Shown piece by piece: positions 1-12,545 of a stretch of 64,000 nt of DNA. The translations under genes and the position numbers were made by a program. The notes under the pieces are model-generated. The model did no database searches. It saw only the letters and a list, made by a program, of their open reading frames with translations, and had not been told where the DNA came from. Location of the stretch: assembly GCF_950295315.1 (NCBI RefSeq), contig NC_080168.1, positions 67,961,254 through 68,025,253 on the forward strand, written 5' to 3'. This DNA is from Erinaceus europaeus (taxonomy: Eukaryota; Chordata; Mammalia; Eulipotyphla; Erinaceidae). The stretch's first letter is position 1; every line of letters starts with the position of its first letter.

Positions 1-200
1 ATTCCCATGGTGATGTAGGAGAATCCCCTGCTGTATTAAATAGGTGTTTGCTGTCCCTTCCTGTCTGTCCTACTGAGCCTCAGTAGGAAGTGGACCTGCC
101 CCAGGCCTTGTATTTAGCAGTCCTCTGTTCTCCAATACTCTACTAAGCAACCAGGGAACTCCTCCTCTGCTCCTCCCAAAGCTCAATGTCTTATTTACAG

Positions 201-547
201 GTGTCCTTGCTGATGGGAGAGGCTCCAGGATGGGATTCCGGGGCAACACCAGGAACTCCCAGCCCCTGGGAACCCTGTTGGATGAGCACTCCTTCTCCAT
301 CATGTATCAGCAAGAAGCCACCTGGCAGCAGTCCCTGTTCATGCAGATGCGCGTGGCTCCGGTCATACTGCGGGGCCCATCCACGCTGGCCCTGGGTGCA
401 GCTCAGTGCCCCCCATCTGTGCGGGTCCGTAGGGACCGGGGAGCCTGCAGTAGACCACAGGATAGCAGCAGCACGGTCCTGCGTTGTTCCAGTTACAGCA
501 TCTTCACTGGAGTGACTGGCCCCATAATATGTGTCAGTGTCCCCTAG
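201..547 (+). CDS. Terminal exon of an ARHGAP20-like paralogue (copy A)
   Basis: An acceptor (cttatttacag) at 190-200 is followed by a frame open for 115 codons to TAG at 545-547. The frame begins with two bases of a split codon, the same phase as the homologous terminal exons of copies B, C and E. Residues HSFSIMYQQ align with the HHKSILVAVDQ segment of copy C, and VRRDRGA with CRDRATH. The upstream exons would lie left of the window. Relative to the other copies the protein is strongly diverged, and the end (VTGPIICVSVP) is unlike theirs. The family assignment rests on copy C. Whether this copy is expressed cannot be seen; an open frame in the conserved phase argues weakly for function. Confidence 0.45.
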
Positions 548-597
548 AGACACCTGCTAGCCATATGCTGTTGGGCATTTCATTCTTTTCCCATTGG

Positions 598-872
598 TTT
601 TTATTAATTTTTGATGTTTTCAATTGTTGCCCTTGATTTTTTATTGTTATTGTAGTTATTAGTATTGATATTGTCATTGTTAGAAAGGACAGATAGAAAT
701 AGAGAGAGGAGGGGAAGACAGATGGGGAGAGAAAGATGGACACCTGGAGATCTTCTTCACCACCTTGAAGGGACTCCCCTACAGGCAGGGAGCTGGAGGC
801 TCGAACTGGGATCCTTCAGCAGGTGCTTGTGCTTTGTGCCACGTGGCTTAATGTGGTGCGCTACTGCCTGGC
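598..872 (-). repeat. tRNA-derived SINE, family A
   Basis: Reverse complement carries the family A head (gggagccaggcagtagcgc) at 872 and the ATT/CAA-rich tail near 600; the B-box region is moderately decayed. Confidence 0.85.
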
Positions 873-892
873 TCCCTTTTTCACTCTCTTTT

Positions 893-1179
893 TTAAAATT
901 TATTTATTCATTTATTCCATTTTGTTACTCTTGTTTTATTGTTGTAGTTATTATTGTTGTTGTTACTGATATCATTGTTGTTGGATAGGACAGAGAGATA
1001 TGGAGAGCAGAGGGAAAGACAGAGAGGGGAGAGAAAGATAGACACCTACAGACCTGCTTCACTGCTTGTGAAGCAACTCCTCTAAAGGTGGAAATCCAGG
1101 GGCTCGAACCGGGATCATTACCCCAAACCTTGTGCTTTGCTCCATGGGCGCTTAACCCGCTGTGCTGCCACCCAATTCC
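893..1179 (-). repeat. tRNA-derived SINE, family A
   Basis: Second family A copy in the same orientation, directly next to the previous one; full length with tail toward 893. Confidence 0.85.
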
Positions 1180-1252
1180 TCTCTTTTCCCTTTCTATATG
1201 CACTGAGTATGTACTTGTGTCTGATGGTCATGTATACCCTATGGGTTTTTGT

Positions 1253-1580
1253 CTTTTCTTTTGCCTCCAAAGTTATCAATGGGGCTCCGTGCCAACACTA
1301 CGAATCCACTGCTCCTGGAGGCTGTTTTTGACATTTTGTTGCCCTTGTTGTTATTGTTGTTATAACTGTTGTTGTTGTTGGATAGGCAGTGAGAAACTGT
1401 GAGAGGACAGGAAGACAGAGAGGGGCAGAAAAAGATAGACACCTGCATACCTGCTTCACTGCTTGTGAAGCGATGCCCCCCCCCCCCAGGTGAGGAGCTG
1501 GGGGCTCAAACTGGGATCTTTATGCCGGTCCTAGTACTTTGAACCATGTGTGCTTTACCCGGTGCGTACCGCCCAGCCCC
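1253..1580 (-). repeat. tRNA-derived SINE, family A (long-tailed form)
   Basis: Antisense copy with the extra 3' module (gcctccaaagttatcaatgg ... ctcctggaggc) that only some members carry; contains a C9 run at 1477-1487. Confidence 0.85.
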
Positions 1581-1909
1581 TGGTATTTGCCTTTAATGAC
1601 TTCGGTGTATCTTGCTAATAATGAGAATATTTCTCATATAGACCCAGAATTATACTTTGATCAGTCTTTTCAGGACAGCATTTCTTTAGATCATGTTCAG
1701 AGCTATATTTCACTTTTTAAATATTTTTCATGAAATTCCAGATTTTATATATATGGATACAGAGATAGAGATAGGAACAGAGAGACAAGAGAGACAGCAT
1801 ACCCAGAACCCATCTGGCTGGGATAATCCCCTAAACTCTCTGCCCTCTCTGCATCCAAGGAGACGTCCTCGTCCCTACTCCCTGACTGTCCAGGGACCCT
1901 CTGCCTAGT

Positions 1910-2555
1910 AATTGCTACCTACCTCTGCTTTTTGCCTAGTCAACATGAATGTTTGATCATTTGAGAGTTGCTCCCTACTCTTGAAAATTGTTCACACTTT
2001 CAAGGTGTTTACTCCTCCCCCCTACATTAAGGAGCACTTTAACTGCTATGTGGATAAAATACATTTCCTTGCAAGAAAGTATTTGAAACTGTGATCTCTA
2101 TTTAAACTTGATTTACAAAGAGATGAATTTGCTAGAATATATATTTCTCATTTACAAGGAAATAGTCACTGTGCAAGAAGAAATACAAGTGTTGGCATTA
2201 GTGTTTTAAACATATATTGTTCTTATGCACTCAGTCAAAGAGTTACTGAAATCAACAATGTTTGCTCTCAAACCGTAGTCAAGTCTGTGGAGCTAAGAGA
2301 ATTTATATTTTTACTTGATTCATTTTTTGTGAAACTTAAGGAAGCTAAAGACAAGTTTTCTTCAAGTAGATCCTGTGAAAGGTGGGTTGTAACCCCAGTT
2401 TTTTTCTTAATTCAAGGTTCTTGCACAGCATGAGATGTGTCTGACTTCTAAGGATAATGAGACCCCAGACACAGTGATGGGTGAGTGTCAAGATATTCTA
2501 AGTTGGGATGGTGGGATTTAAAAAAGCAGATCAAAACTCTCTTAATAGCAGCTGT
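1910..2555. other. Unannotated intergenic stretch
   Basis: No ORF, splice-supported exon or recognisable repeat; AT-rich single-copy-looking DNA. A decayed SINE fragment may occupy 1740-1800 just before it. Confidence 0.5.
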
Positions 2556-2832
2556 GGGAGTCGGGCTGTAGCACAGCGGGTTAAGCGCAGGTGGCGCAAA
2601 GCACAAGGACAGGCATAAGGATCCCGGTTCGAACCCCGGCTCCCCACCTGCAGGGGAGTTGCCTTCACAAGTGGTGAAGCAGGTCTGCAGGTGTCTATCT
2701 TTCTCTCCCCTCTCTGTCTTCCCCTCCTCTCTCCATTTCTCTCTGTCCTATCCAACAACGACAACAACAATAATAACTACAACAACAAAACAACAAGGGC
2801 AACAAAAGGGAATAAATAAATATAAAAAAAAT
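2556..2832 (+). repeat. tRNA-derived SINE, family A, near consensus
   Basis: Sense copy. The head at 2558 carries an A-box (tagcacagcggg) and a B-box GGTTCGAACCC at 2627-2637, and it ends in an aaataaatata tail. The intact promoter boxes suggest a young insertion. Confidence 0.9.
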
Positions 2833-3329
2833 TTAATAAAAAAATAGCAGCTGCTTAGTATTAAGCTTAATTGTCTTCACACATTTCATCCATCCTGACC
2901 AGCCCAAAACTGTGGCACAAACTCAGACCTGCCTTCCTAAAAATTTTCTTTAATACATTGAAGGAGCTATTAATTTGTACATCTGTGGAACAATATAGTT
3001 GCTGGGTCTTTCTATTTGTTTTGTCATCACAGTGTAATTTGTTTTAGGTAAAATGCTTTATTAAAATAATGAAAATAAAAACAGCCATTGTACAATGTAA
3101 AGGCATCAATACCCCTGTCCCAAACTCACCTGTTCCCAGTGTCTTTTTCATCCCCTTTCCACATTTTCAGCTGCATGTTCTTAGCCAAAAAAAAAAAAAA
3201 AAAAAAAAAAACCTCAGGCCTGTGCCTCTAACCATACTTGATGGTGTTTCTAGCCAGGGAGGTGAATTCTTCTCTCTTTTTTTTTTTTTTCGTCAGGAAG
3301 TGCTGTCTTGAAAAAAATGTTTTGAGGGA

Positions 3330-3540
3330 GAGGCTGGGTGGTGATGCACCTGGTTGAGAGCACATGTTACAATGCTAAAGGACACAGGTTCAAGCCCCTG
3401 GTCCCGACCTGTAGGGGGGAAGCTTCATGAGTGGTGAAGCTGTGTTGCAGGTGTCTCCCTCCCTATCACCCCCTTCCCCCTCAATTTTGGGCTGTTTCTA
3501 TCCCATAAATAAATAAATAAATATAATAAAAATTTTAAAT
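3330..3540 (+). repeat. tRNA-derived SINE, family B
   Basis: The head gggtggtgatgcacctggttgag marks a second SINE family, whose B-box reads GGTTCAAGCCC. Tail is AAATAAATA followed by an (AT)n run. A poly(A) at 3188-3211 and poly(T) at 3277-3290 lie upstream. Confidence 0.8.
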
Positions 3541-3561
3541 ATATATATATATACATGTTGA

Positions 3562-3828
3562 AGGGACTGGTTGTGCACCCGTTAAGCACACATAGTACTC
3601 AGCACAAGGGTCCATACAATGATCCAGGTTCAAACCCCATTCCCCACGTTCAGGCAGGTCACTTCACAAGAGTTGAAGCAGGTCTGTAAGTGTGTGTCTA
3701 TCTCCCTCGCACTCCCCTCTCAATTTCTGTATTATCCAATAAAATGAAAAAATAGGACACCATGAAAAATGGAATCTTATTGAGCCCCAGCAATAAATAA
3801 CCCTGGAGGCAAAAAAAAAAAAAAAAAC
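3562..3828 (+). repeat. tRNA-derived SINE, family B, with 3' module
   Basis: Diverged sense copy ending in the agccccagcaataa...ccctggaggc module and a 17-base poly(A). Confidence 0.75.
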
Positions 3829-4410
3829 AGGAAAAGGAAAAATCTGTTAATTTATTTATTCATTTATTTCACTAATCATTTCTTTCTCTCAATATGTTGA
3901 AAGAAATACAGTTTAGACTCTCTTTTCCTCACACCTTTTTATTTTCAGTATGGGATTCTGCTAGTGTATTTCCTTACAAATGAGCCCCTTGTATTTCTGA
4001 GACTCCTTTCAAATGAGGTCACACCTGTGAGTCCACACAGAAGTATTTTTGAACTCCAGCTCCATGGCAGAATGTCCTCAGCGTCTTACCATGGTGAGAG
4101 GCTTGTGTCCAGGCTCCGGTATTCACATGCTGACCACAGCACTTGGTGTTTCTCAGACTGAGTTCCCAGTCCTCTTAGTGATGTGCAGTTACAGTCCAAG
4201 TTAAATTCTCAAACAGATCAGAGTGGAAGGAGACTGTGCTCTCTATACCTCAGAAATTTGCTCCATTTCCCAGACTGTGAGCTAGTGTCCAGAGCACTGT
4301 CAGGCGACTGTGAGCTGCTTAGTGCAGTATCCTCAGTGCCCATCCAGAGTGACACTCTGTTCCTCCTTTCCTCCTCTTCTCTCCCTCTTTCTCGCGTATT
4401 AAGAAATGAT

Positions 4411-4602
4411 CCTTCCCACCTGCAGGGGAGTCACCTCTTAGGTGGTGAAGCAGGTCTGCAGGTATCTATCTTTCTCTCTCCCTCTTTGTCTTCCCCTCCT
4501 CTCTCCATTTCTCTGTCCTAACTACCAATGAATACATCAACAACAATAACTACAACAACAATAAAAACAACAAGGGAATCAAAACAGAAATAAATAAATA
4601 TT
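4411..4602 (+). repeat. 5'-truncated SINE, family A
   Basis: Begins within the body (cccacctgcaggggagtc); the tRNA-like head is missing. Confidence 0.8.
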
Positions 4603-5099
4603 CTTTAAAAATCATTAAAAAAACATTTTAGAAAAAGAAATAAAAAGAAATGAACCTTATTTTTGAAACTCAAATCCACATTACAGCAAACTGTCTTTTT
4701 CTAATTTGGGAAGGGCAAGGGGAAGCAATCCTAAGCATGAAGTACTAGCCACTGTTTTTATGCACAGTTACTCCCTGTGTAGGCTCTGGCTTTGTACTTG
4801 GCTTCTGGGTTATCAGTCCCCTGAGTCCTCTCTTTGGTGACTTGGTGGGCTGGGAGGAGCAGCGGGATGGGAGCATAGAGCAAGGTGCCTGAGGCTCCTG
4901 AGTAGCCCTGACAGAGGAGAAGGACATTCTAGGACTGGCACAGAGCTCCCACAGCAAAGTTCATTTTATTGTGTAGGAAGCCCCGGGTTCACACCACTGA
5001 TGCACATCAGATCAGCTCACACAGCACAGAGGGGAGACTTCATGAGCAGTGGAGGGGTTCAGTGAGCCTGGATCTCTATCTCTCAACCTGTGTGTGTCT

Positions 5100-5412
5100 C
5101 TCTCTACCTCCAGGGTTGTTGCTGGGGCTCTGTGCCTGCACTATTAATCCAGTGCTCCTGGAGGCTATTATCCCCTGTTGTTGCCCTTGTTCTTTATTGT
5201 TATTAGAATTGTTTTTGTTATTGCTGTCATTGTTGTTGGACAAGACAGAGAAATTGAGAGAGGAGAGGAGCAGAGAGAGGGCAGAGAAATACAGACACCT
5301 ACAGACCTGCTTCTCCACTTATGGAGCCAGGGGCTGGAACAGGGACCCTTAGGCTAGTCCTAGAGCTTCACACCATGTGCGCTTAACCTGCTGCACTACC
5401 ACGCAGCCACAT
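5100..5412 (-). repeat. SINE, family A, long-tailed form
   Basis: Antisense; includes the ctccagggttgttgctggggctc module at the 3' end and head near 5410. Confidence 0.85.
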
Positions 5413-5637
5413 TGTCTCTTTTTAAAGGATTCAAAAGAAAAGATATTCTGGAACTAGTGGGTCACAATACCATATCAGTTAAGTAAATACTAAAAAAGAA
5501 ACATTTAAAGTCTATTAGACTGACCTCATGTGTCAGTATAGTGAGCAGAGCAATTCCACACAATCCATTGCAGTTATTTAATCACAGCAGCCATCACAGA
5601 CCTCTGGTAAAGGCACAGTTTAGAAGGACAATGTCAG

Positions 5638-5826
5638 AGCACAGGTGGTGGCATATCTGTTAGAGCGCACAGATTACAGTGCACAAGCATCCAGGTTCAA
5701 GTCCCCTGCCCCCACTTGCAAAAGGGAATCTTGATGAACAGTGAAGCAGAGCTACAGGCTCCTGTCTGTCTCTCTACCCCGCCTCCTCTCAATATCTCTT
5801 ACCTTAATTAAAAAAAAATAAATCAA
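5638..5826 (+). repeat. SINE, family B
   Basis: Sense copy with head at 5638 (gagcacaggtggtggcatat) and B-box GGTTCAAGTCC. Confidence 0.75.
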
Positions 5827-6187
5827 GTGTTATCTAAAGAGGGCACATTTAGAGTCAGAATTGACAAATAATCTGCCAGAGAAATAAAGATCTCAATGGT
5901 ATTGGGCATGAATGAGCAGGAGTGTTCTCAGACAGGATCCTAGCAGAAGTTACTAATGGTCCCAGCAGAAGAGCCCTCACACTGCACAGTCGCCTGCCTT
6001 TCCTGTGCTAGATCCGGGTTCAAGCTCAGTCCTCATCACATGATGGAAATAAGTGTCAGTGCTGTGTTGCTGCCTTTCTCTCTCTCCCTCTCTGTCTCTC
6101 TCTTTCTGCTATTCTGTAATTCACTGAAGCTGGATGCACGCACTGTGAATTCACTGGTCCTGTCAAGTCATTTTCCTTTTGTTTTTT

Positions 6188-6366
6188 TCTTCCATTTTAT
6201 TTGATAGAGAGAAATTGAAGGGGAAAGACAGAAGAGAGAATGATAGACGCCTGCAGTGTGTTTCCTCACACTAGAAACTATCCCCAGCATGTTGGGAGCT
6301 CGAGCTCAAGATCCTTGTATGTGGTCGTGTGTACACTCAGCCTGGTGGCCCACCACCTGGCCCCTT
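6188..6366 (-). repeat. SINE, family B, decayed
   Basis: Antisense match through the cacctgcag-like core to ccaccacctggcccc at 6350-6364. Confidence 0.6.
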
Positions 6367-6598
6367 GTTGTTATTTTTGATCTATCTCCCTCCTCTACTG
6401 GAAAGAAGGCCAGACCAGTGCAGTGTAACCCCAGACATCATGGAATACAAAGTCCCCATTGCACTCTGTACCAAGGGATGTCTGCATTCTAAGCAAGGGA
6501 ACCTGGGAAGCCTGCTCCCAACAGACTCAGCACATTCCATGCTTGGGCACCTGCTTTCTGTAGGGTCTCCGTGCCTGAGTGCAGGGATGCTCCCACAG

Positions 6599-7400
6599 AC
6601 ACATTGGCTCCATCCTGAGACCCAGAAGGAGGACCACGGGCACCATGTGGGCACTAGCTGGGGTGAGTTGGCCTGATGGGGACCATTCATCAGCCTGAGT
6701 CTGCATGTTGACTGTCCTCCCTGTAGGGCACCAACAAGACTGTGGACAGGAAATGGGTGAGCTGCCAACCACTGAGCTGCTGTCCCAGAGACCACAAGAC
6801 TCCACTTCTGTCTTCATCATCACAGAGCCCTATGATCTGGAGCAGACCTCTGAGGAGACCCCAGGTCAGTGTGTCCTCAGGCCCAGACACTGAGTGGAAC
6901 TGGGAGGGAGCACTGGTGAACCCCAGCCATCCTGCAGGTGTCCCCTCTGTGCCCATGACTGCCCTCCTGATGTGGCTCCTGACATTGGAGTGAAGTGATC
7001 ATGGAGTTCCAGGTAGAATGGAGCTCTCTATCCCACCACAAGCAACCTCACTCCCACAATTCCCAGGTGTAGCTTGATATGAATGTCTGTGCGTAGGAAG
7101 GCAGGGTGTGTGTGTGTGTGGGGTTCCTTCTTGATGTTTTCTGCCTTCCATTCTAAAATGTTTTACCGTTGATATTACTACTATAGAGGAAAATGTTGGA
7201 TTGGTATGCATTTCACGCAGAAAAGATAAAACGAACTCTTGTATATATTTTGTTTGGAGGAATCATAATATATAGTTTTATATATATAACTTATATATTA
7301 TGTCAGGTTGTCACTGTGGCTCAGTCCCTGCAATATAAATCCACCACTCCTGGAAGCCATTTTCTGCTCTTTTTTTCCCCTTTTCTTTTCTTTCCATCTC

Positions 7401-7436
<36 letters not shown>

Positions 7437-7754
7437 TTGCCATTAGGGTTATTGCTGCAGCTAAGAGCCTGAACTAGGAACCCATAACTCTGGTAACCCA
7501 TTCCTCCATTTTGTCTTGTTTGATTGGAAGAGAAAAATTGAGAGGTGAGGTGCAGATTGAGAGGGAGAGAGAAAGACACCTGCAGACCTGTTTGACTGCT
7601 CCTGAAGGATCCCCTTGCAAGTGGAAAATGGGTGTTTGCACTCAGATACTTGGGTATTGTACTGTGTTTACTTAACCAGGTGTGCTACTGCCAAGCCCTC
7701 TAATATATATATATTATATGTTTAATGGATAGAGACGGAAGTGAGAGAGAGGGG

Positions 7755-7787
<33 letters not shown>

Positions 7788-8535
7788 TATACAGAGTTTT
7801 GCAGAAAGAGAGAATTCTTCATCAAGGAATGCAGAACTCTAGATGAAGTGATTCTTCTTTCTACGAAAGCTGAATAACAAGTTCTAGTTTAAAAACTTCA
7901 AATTAGCAAAAATCAGGGAAACCAGGATGCCTCAGTCAGCTCACTTAAAAGCTATCCCTGTTGATACACTGGAACCCCATGCGCTGTTCAGAATATGTTC
8001 TGTCTCTATTTTGCCTTTCTAAAGTGGCTCCTTAGAAAGTGAGCTCTCTGTAGCACCCCTCTCTGAAATGTCTCCATCCTCTCACTTCCTCTGTTCCACA
8101 TCCTTTGCATCAAATTCACAGATTGTCTCTTTCACAGGAGTCTCTGCAGTTGGAGCAGCCACCTGGCCCGCACCACCCCACATTATCAAGTGCTCCCCTT
8201 ACCAGGGCGCTAAGATGGCGTTGCATTGGCAGTACAAGGAGAACATCTTCTCTACTCTATATAGCAGAGAAGATATCTGCGGGTACTCCCCCCACATCCA
8301 TGGGGCTCCCAAGGTTCCCAGAGCATTGGCCTTGCTGGCCCTCCATGCCTCAGAGGAGACTGAGACTCTGCGGATCTGTGGGGACAGGGCCACCCCCAGC
8401 CTGTCCCTATACACTTTTAACATGCACCGAACCATCTTCCACCAGAAGGTGCAGGTAATGGATGTGATAGATTATTTACAAAGCATCCTTGTAAAAAAGG
8501 TCATCACTATGACCTCCTGCATCTCTCCCAGATAG
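6599..8535 (+). CDS. ARHGAP20-like gene, 3' part (copy B, three exons)
   Basis: Three exons with GT-AG borders join in phase: 6599-6662 (64 nt), 6727-6864 (138 nt) and 8138-8535 (398 nt, stop at 8533-8535). They correspond in order and phase to exons 19754-19820, 18792-18929 and 17834-18276 of copy C, and the middle exon has exactly the same length. Residues GHQQDCGQEMGEL and YDLEQTSEETP line up with copy C GEYHHECGM and FLLEQLFEDTP. In human ARHGAP20 this is the end of the RA domain (GHEYPYGIKM, FLMEQL). The terminal exon shares the ICGDRATPSLSLY block with copy C MGCRDRATHKLSLY. A possible RA exon lies near 6385-6470 (SVTPDIMEYKVPIAL) but lacks a clear donor. PH-domain exons were not found upstream, so the gene may be 5'-incomplete. 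Confidence 0.5.
7303..7702 (-). repeat. Composite of antisense SINE fragments with (CTTT)n
   Basis: Two SINE 3' modules (7312-7360 and 7440-7500) flank a (TTTC)n microsatellite at 7398-7438; the inner copy runs to ctactgccaagccctc at 7685-7700. Confidence 0.65.
7758..7786. repeat. (AC)n microsatellite
   Basis: About 14 AC units inside a SINE-derived AG-rich stretch. Confidence 0.9.
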
Positions 8536-8644
8536 TTCTTCTACCCTTAAATAGTATATTACATATATTATTCATAGTATCTGATAGCATATATATTAAT
8601 ATAATAAATACTTTGTTGCTCTATACCTTAGAGGACTACTTTTT

Positions 8645-9105
8645 AAAAAATTCTTTATTGGGTAATGAATGGTTCACAGTTGACAGCAAAACACAAGCTT
8701 TTCTACATGCGTAACATTTCCCAGCTTTCTACAGAACAATTCAACCCCCACTATGTCCTCCTCTGCTATCACATTCTAGGACCAGAACCCACACCCTGCC
8801 CAGAGTCTTTTACTTACAACTCCAGTCCAAGTTCTGCTTAATGTTTTCCCTTCTGATCTTGTTTTTCAACTTGTGCCTGTGAGTGAGATCATCCCATATT
8901 CATCCTTCTCTTTCTGACTTCTCTTATTTTACATGATTCCTTAAAGCTGCATGCAGAATGAGGTGAAGAAGTTGAAATCACTATTTTTAATATCTGAATA
9001 GTATTCCATTGTTTACATAGACTACAATTTACTCAGCCCTTAGCTGATTATTTTATTTGCTGCTGACTCATATACACATAGGTGGCAGTGTGTCTTGGGT
9101 GTTAA
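8645..9105 (-). mobile_element. L1 3' end fragment
   Basis: Antisense to L1: the motif agtattccattgt (ORF2 C-terminal region) and the following UTR (catcccatattcatcc, cccccactatgtcctc) match other L1 3' ends in this window. Decayed, no frame. Confidence 0.7.
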
Positions 9106-9107
9106 TT

Positions 9108-9384
9108 TTTTATCTATTTATTTTCCTCTTTGTTGCCCTTGATTTTATTGTTGTTGTAGTTATTGTTGTTATTGATGTTGCCATTGTTAGATAGGACAGA
9201 GAGAAATGGAGAGAGGAGGGGAAGACAGAGAAGGTGAGAGAAAGACATCTGCAGACCTGTTTCCCTGCCTGTGGAGTGACTCCCCTGCAGGTGGGGAGCC
9301 AGGGGCTCGAACCCAGATCCTTACGCCTATCCTTGCGCTTTGTGCCTCATGTGCTTAACCCGCTGCTCTACCACCTGACTCAGT
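9108..9384 (-). repeat. SINE, family A
   Basis: Antisense copy with its 3' end abutting the L1 fragment at 9105; head at 9383. Confidence 0.85.
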
Positions 9385-9556
9385 GTGTTAAATTTAAAGA
9401 AGAAGAAAACCAGCTATTAGATAAGAGGTTTTGCACAGTGGTAGGTGCTCCAGATATCAGGGCTGAACCCAAGAGCGCCTAGATTTAACACCACCAAAAC
9501 CCAGAACTGTGTCACAGACTGGGCTCCATCCATTTTTCTCTTTCATTAAAAAAAGG

Positions 9557-9832
9557 GGGGGAGCTGGGCGGTAGTGCAGTGGGTTAAAGGCTTGTGGCGC
9601 AAAGCAGTAAGGATTCCTGTTGGAGCCCCTGGCTCTCCACCTGCAGATGAGTCACTTCACAGATAGTGAAACAGGTCTGCAGGTGTCTGTCTTTCTCACC
9701 CCTTCTCTGTCTTCCCCCTCTTGTCTCCATTTCTCTCTGTCCTATCCAACAATGATGATATCAGTAACAACAACAATAACTACAACAATAAAACAAGGGC
9801 AACAGAAGGGAATAAATAAATAAGTAAATAAA
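9557..9832 (+). repeat. SINE, family A
   Basis: Sense copy, head gggcggtagtgcagtgggtt, tail aataaataagtaaataaa. Confidence 0.85.
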
Positions 9833-10204
9833 ACTCTGCTCCCAATTAAAAACAACTTTTATCTTACTATCAAGACATAATCAGTCTTCTGGGTGAGCTC
9901 ATTCCTATCACAGTTATCAACATCTAATCATGCTATATCATAGCATTGGAGAAGAAAGAACATGTTATAGAAATACACAATCTGATTGATAGAGATGAAA
10001 TTAAATCTCACAAACCGTCATCCAGGTTGAAGTCGCCCAAATCTGAGAAGTCCCCTTATGTCTCAGCCCAATGATCATTTTCTCTTGCAATGTCACCACT
10101 GTGGTGACTCTATGATCCTACTGCCATTAAAATCATAATGCCTAAACATGTGCTCCTGACATTATCTGATGTTGTCTGCTTTTGGATTGCCTTACTACCA
10201 TACC
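9833..10204. other. Unannotated stretch
   Basis: No exon, repeat or RNA gene recognised. Confidence 0.5.
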
Positions 10205-10482
10205 TGCAGAGTTAGCAGTGGGGCTTCAGTGCTTGCACAAGGAATCCCCAACTCCTGTGGCCTTCTTTGTACCATTTAAAAAATGTATTTAATAGGACAG
10301 AAATTGAGAGGGAAGAGGTAGGCAGAGGGGAAGAGAGAGATGGACACTGCAGCAGATCTTCACCACTCATAAGTCTTATTGGTACAGGTAAGGACGGGGC
10401 TGGCAGCCATGTTTTCTCATGGTACTCTGTCAGCCCCTGGCTTTGAACATTTTATGAGTTAAACCACCCCCTGTGTGTTCCT
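10205..10482 (-). repeat. Old antisense SINE, family B
   Basis: Decayed; retains the gttagcagtggggcttcagtg module and an internal sequence related to the family B body. Confidence 0.5.
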
Positions 10483-11774
10483 TGTCTTGATTGTTTAACT
10501 TGACAACCTGTACAGGGGATGAATCCCTGTGGCTGAATGTTAACCAGTACTCATTTCTTGTTATTAGCATGTACTTCTACTGTTATTAAAGACATCCACT
10601 GGAATCCACAGGGCTGTGCAGGGTGTGGTTAACACCTTTCTCAACTCTTTTCACGTGGTGATGGAATCTTGGATATAACTCACATTTTATTTCCATATTC
10701 AACAATTTTATTATTCTTTGGTTCTCCTCTCCAGATCAGTGTTTGCAGACAGACACAGAGAGGACAGAGCTGAAGAGAGAGGGAGAGGCTCACAGCACAG
10801 ACCCTTCCTCAGGAGCCACAGCGCTCCCTGGGCTGGACTGGGGGCTCAGACCTGGGCTGTGCACATGGCAGAGTAGACAACTCCTGAGTGAGCTGTCTTT
10901 GGGCCCCGGGTGTAACACTGTATCCTTGTATTACCTCTGCTGTGAGAGTCCATGGTGAAATATAAGCTCTGTTTATGCACAGAAGTTCTTTGTAGATGGG
11001 AACAACAATTCCCATGTTCATTCTGCTAGGATTTGTATTTGCATTTTTCTGACTCTGTGTAACCATATATAATGTCACAATCAACAGATCTAAACACACT
11101 TTTTTATTTTACACAAGGCTGTATTCTCCCCATTTTTTTGAAGTCTTTACTATAATCATCTCTAAGTTTTATGCATTTTTTGCCACCTCAGTTATTGCTG
11201 GTGCTTTTTGCATGCAAGTCTCCTGCATCCCAGGTTGAAATATTTTTTCAGTTTCTTTTTTTTTTTTCATATGCAATATGTGAGACTGCAACACATAGAG
11301 TGAAAGAGAGTCAAATGTATACATATCATAAATCCTCACACTTCCCCTTGTAAAGGGGCACAGAGATTTGTACTTGGTCTTCATGCTGGGGAAGATGTGC
11401 TCTCTGTTATCCCAGATTCACCCTGGTCCCTTTGGCAATATCTGAAAGCAGCAAGGTGTTCATCACCTCCTGTTCCCAAAGGCTCAGGCTATAGCTAGAG
11501 GACCGACAAGGCCAGGCTCCCACAGTGGACCAAGTTCAGAACTCATAGAATATTAAGGGGGCCATTGTGTTAAAACCTTGTATGTTCAATTTCAGTTGAG
11601 AAGTCACTATAGGTAACCAGTCTGCATTGCCTGTGCTGACCAGTCTTGTAGAACACTTGCGAGAGTCTGCTGGTGACTGGTAACTTTCCAACAGCTACTC
11701 AACTCACACAAGGTAGCAAAGGGTATTGATGAGGGGCTTTCTGGGCATAAACATGTGGCCGTTTACAAAGAGAT

Positions 11775-11779
<5 letters not shown>

Positions 11780-11823
<44 letters not shown>
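11780..11823. repeat. (AG)n microsatellite
   Basis: About 20 AG units; source of long low-complexity Ser/Leu-rich frames on the minus strand. Confidence 0.95.
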
Positions 11824-11826
<3 letters not shown>

Positions 11827-12134
11827 GGAGAAATGGAGGAGGGAAGAGAAGGAAAATGAAAAGAAAACAAAAGAAATGAGAATTAAGGAACAATCTGGTC
11901 CATTTGATTTCAAAGGGAGGAATCCGACTGATTCCCACCAAAGAGAGACCAGGTCGCAGTGCTGGCCTAGTGATTGCAGACAGACATACACAGTGTCACA
12001 GAGGGACTGGGGGCCCTTTCCCACATTGGGAGCTCATAGCGGGCCACTCAGAGCCAATGTTACATTAGAAGCATTTAAATGAAATGTTGGTGTCTGGTAA
12101 CTTGAGACAGGAATGCCTTCTAGCTGTGGGAAAT

Positions 12135-12155
12135 ACACACACACATACACACACA

Positions 12156-12206
<51 letters not shown>
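12135..12206. repeat. (AC)n microsatellite
   Basis: Roughly 35 AC units with a few interruptions. Confidence 0.95.
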
Positions 12207-12545
12207 GTGCACGCACGTGCCCAACTAGGCACACACAGAATGGAAATAAGCAGAGGAATTAAAAAACACAGCCATGCAAAAGGAGACAAATAGGTCTCCA
12301 AAGTGATCTGTGCACAGGTGGGTCCAACTACCGGAGCAACCCCGAAGGTTAACAGAGGAGTGTTTCAGATGGTTGTGGTCCATATACAAAAGTGAAGTCT
12401 ACTCACCCATTGAAGATGGAGAAATCATCCCCTTGCCTCCTGCTGGATGGAACTTCAGGTGGTCCTGTTTAGTACCATCAGCTGGAAGGAGAATGATGAG
12501 TACTTGGTGATCTCTTTTACAGACGGAACTTAAGAAATAAGGAAG

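Noticed and set aside
2556..2640. tRNA-like A and B boxes
   Set aside because: These belong to SINE heads; no intact cloverleaf or discrete tRNA gene was seen.
10743..10958. 71-codon frame after a good acceptor (ctctccag)
   Set aside because: No similarity to the ARHGAP20-like exons or other proteins, and no partner exon in phase; perhaps a 3' UTR exon of copy B.
11699..12301. Several frames of 70-110 codons
   Set aside because: Produced by the (AG)n and (AC)n microsatellites.
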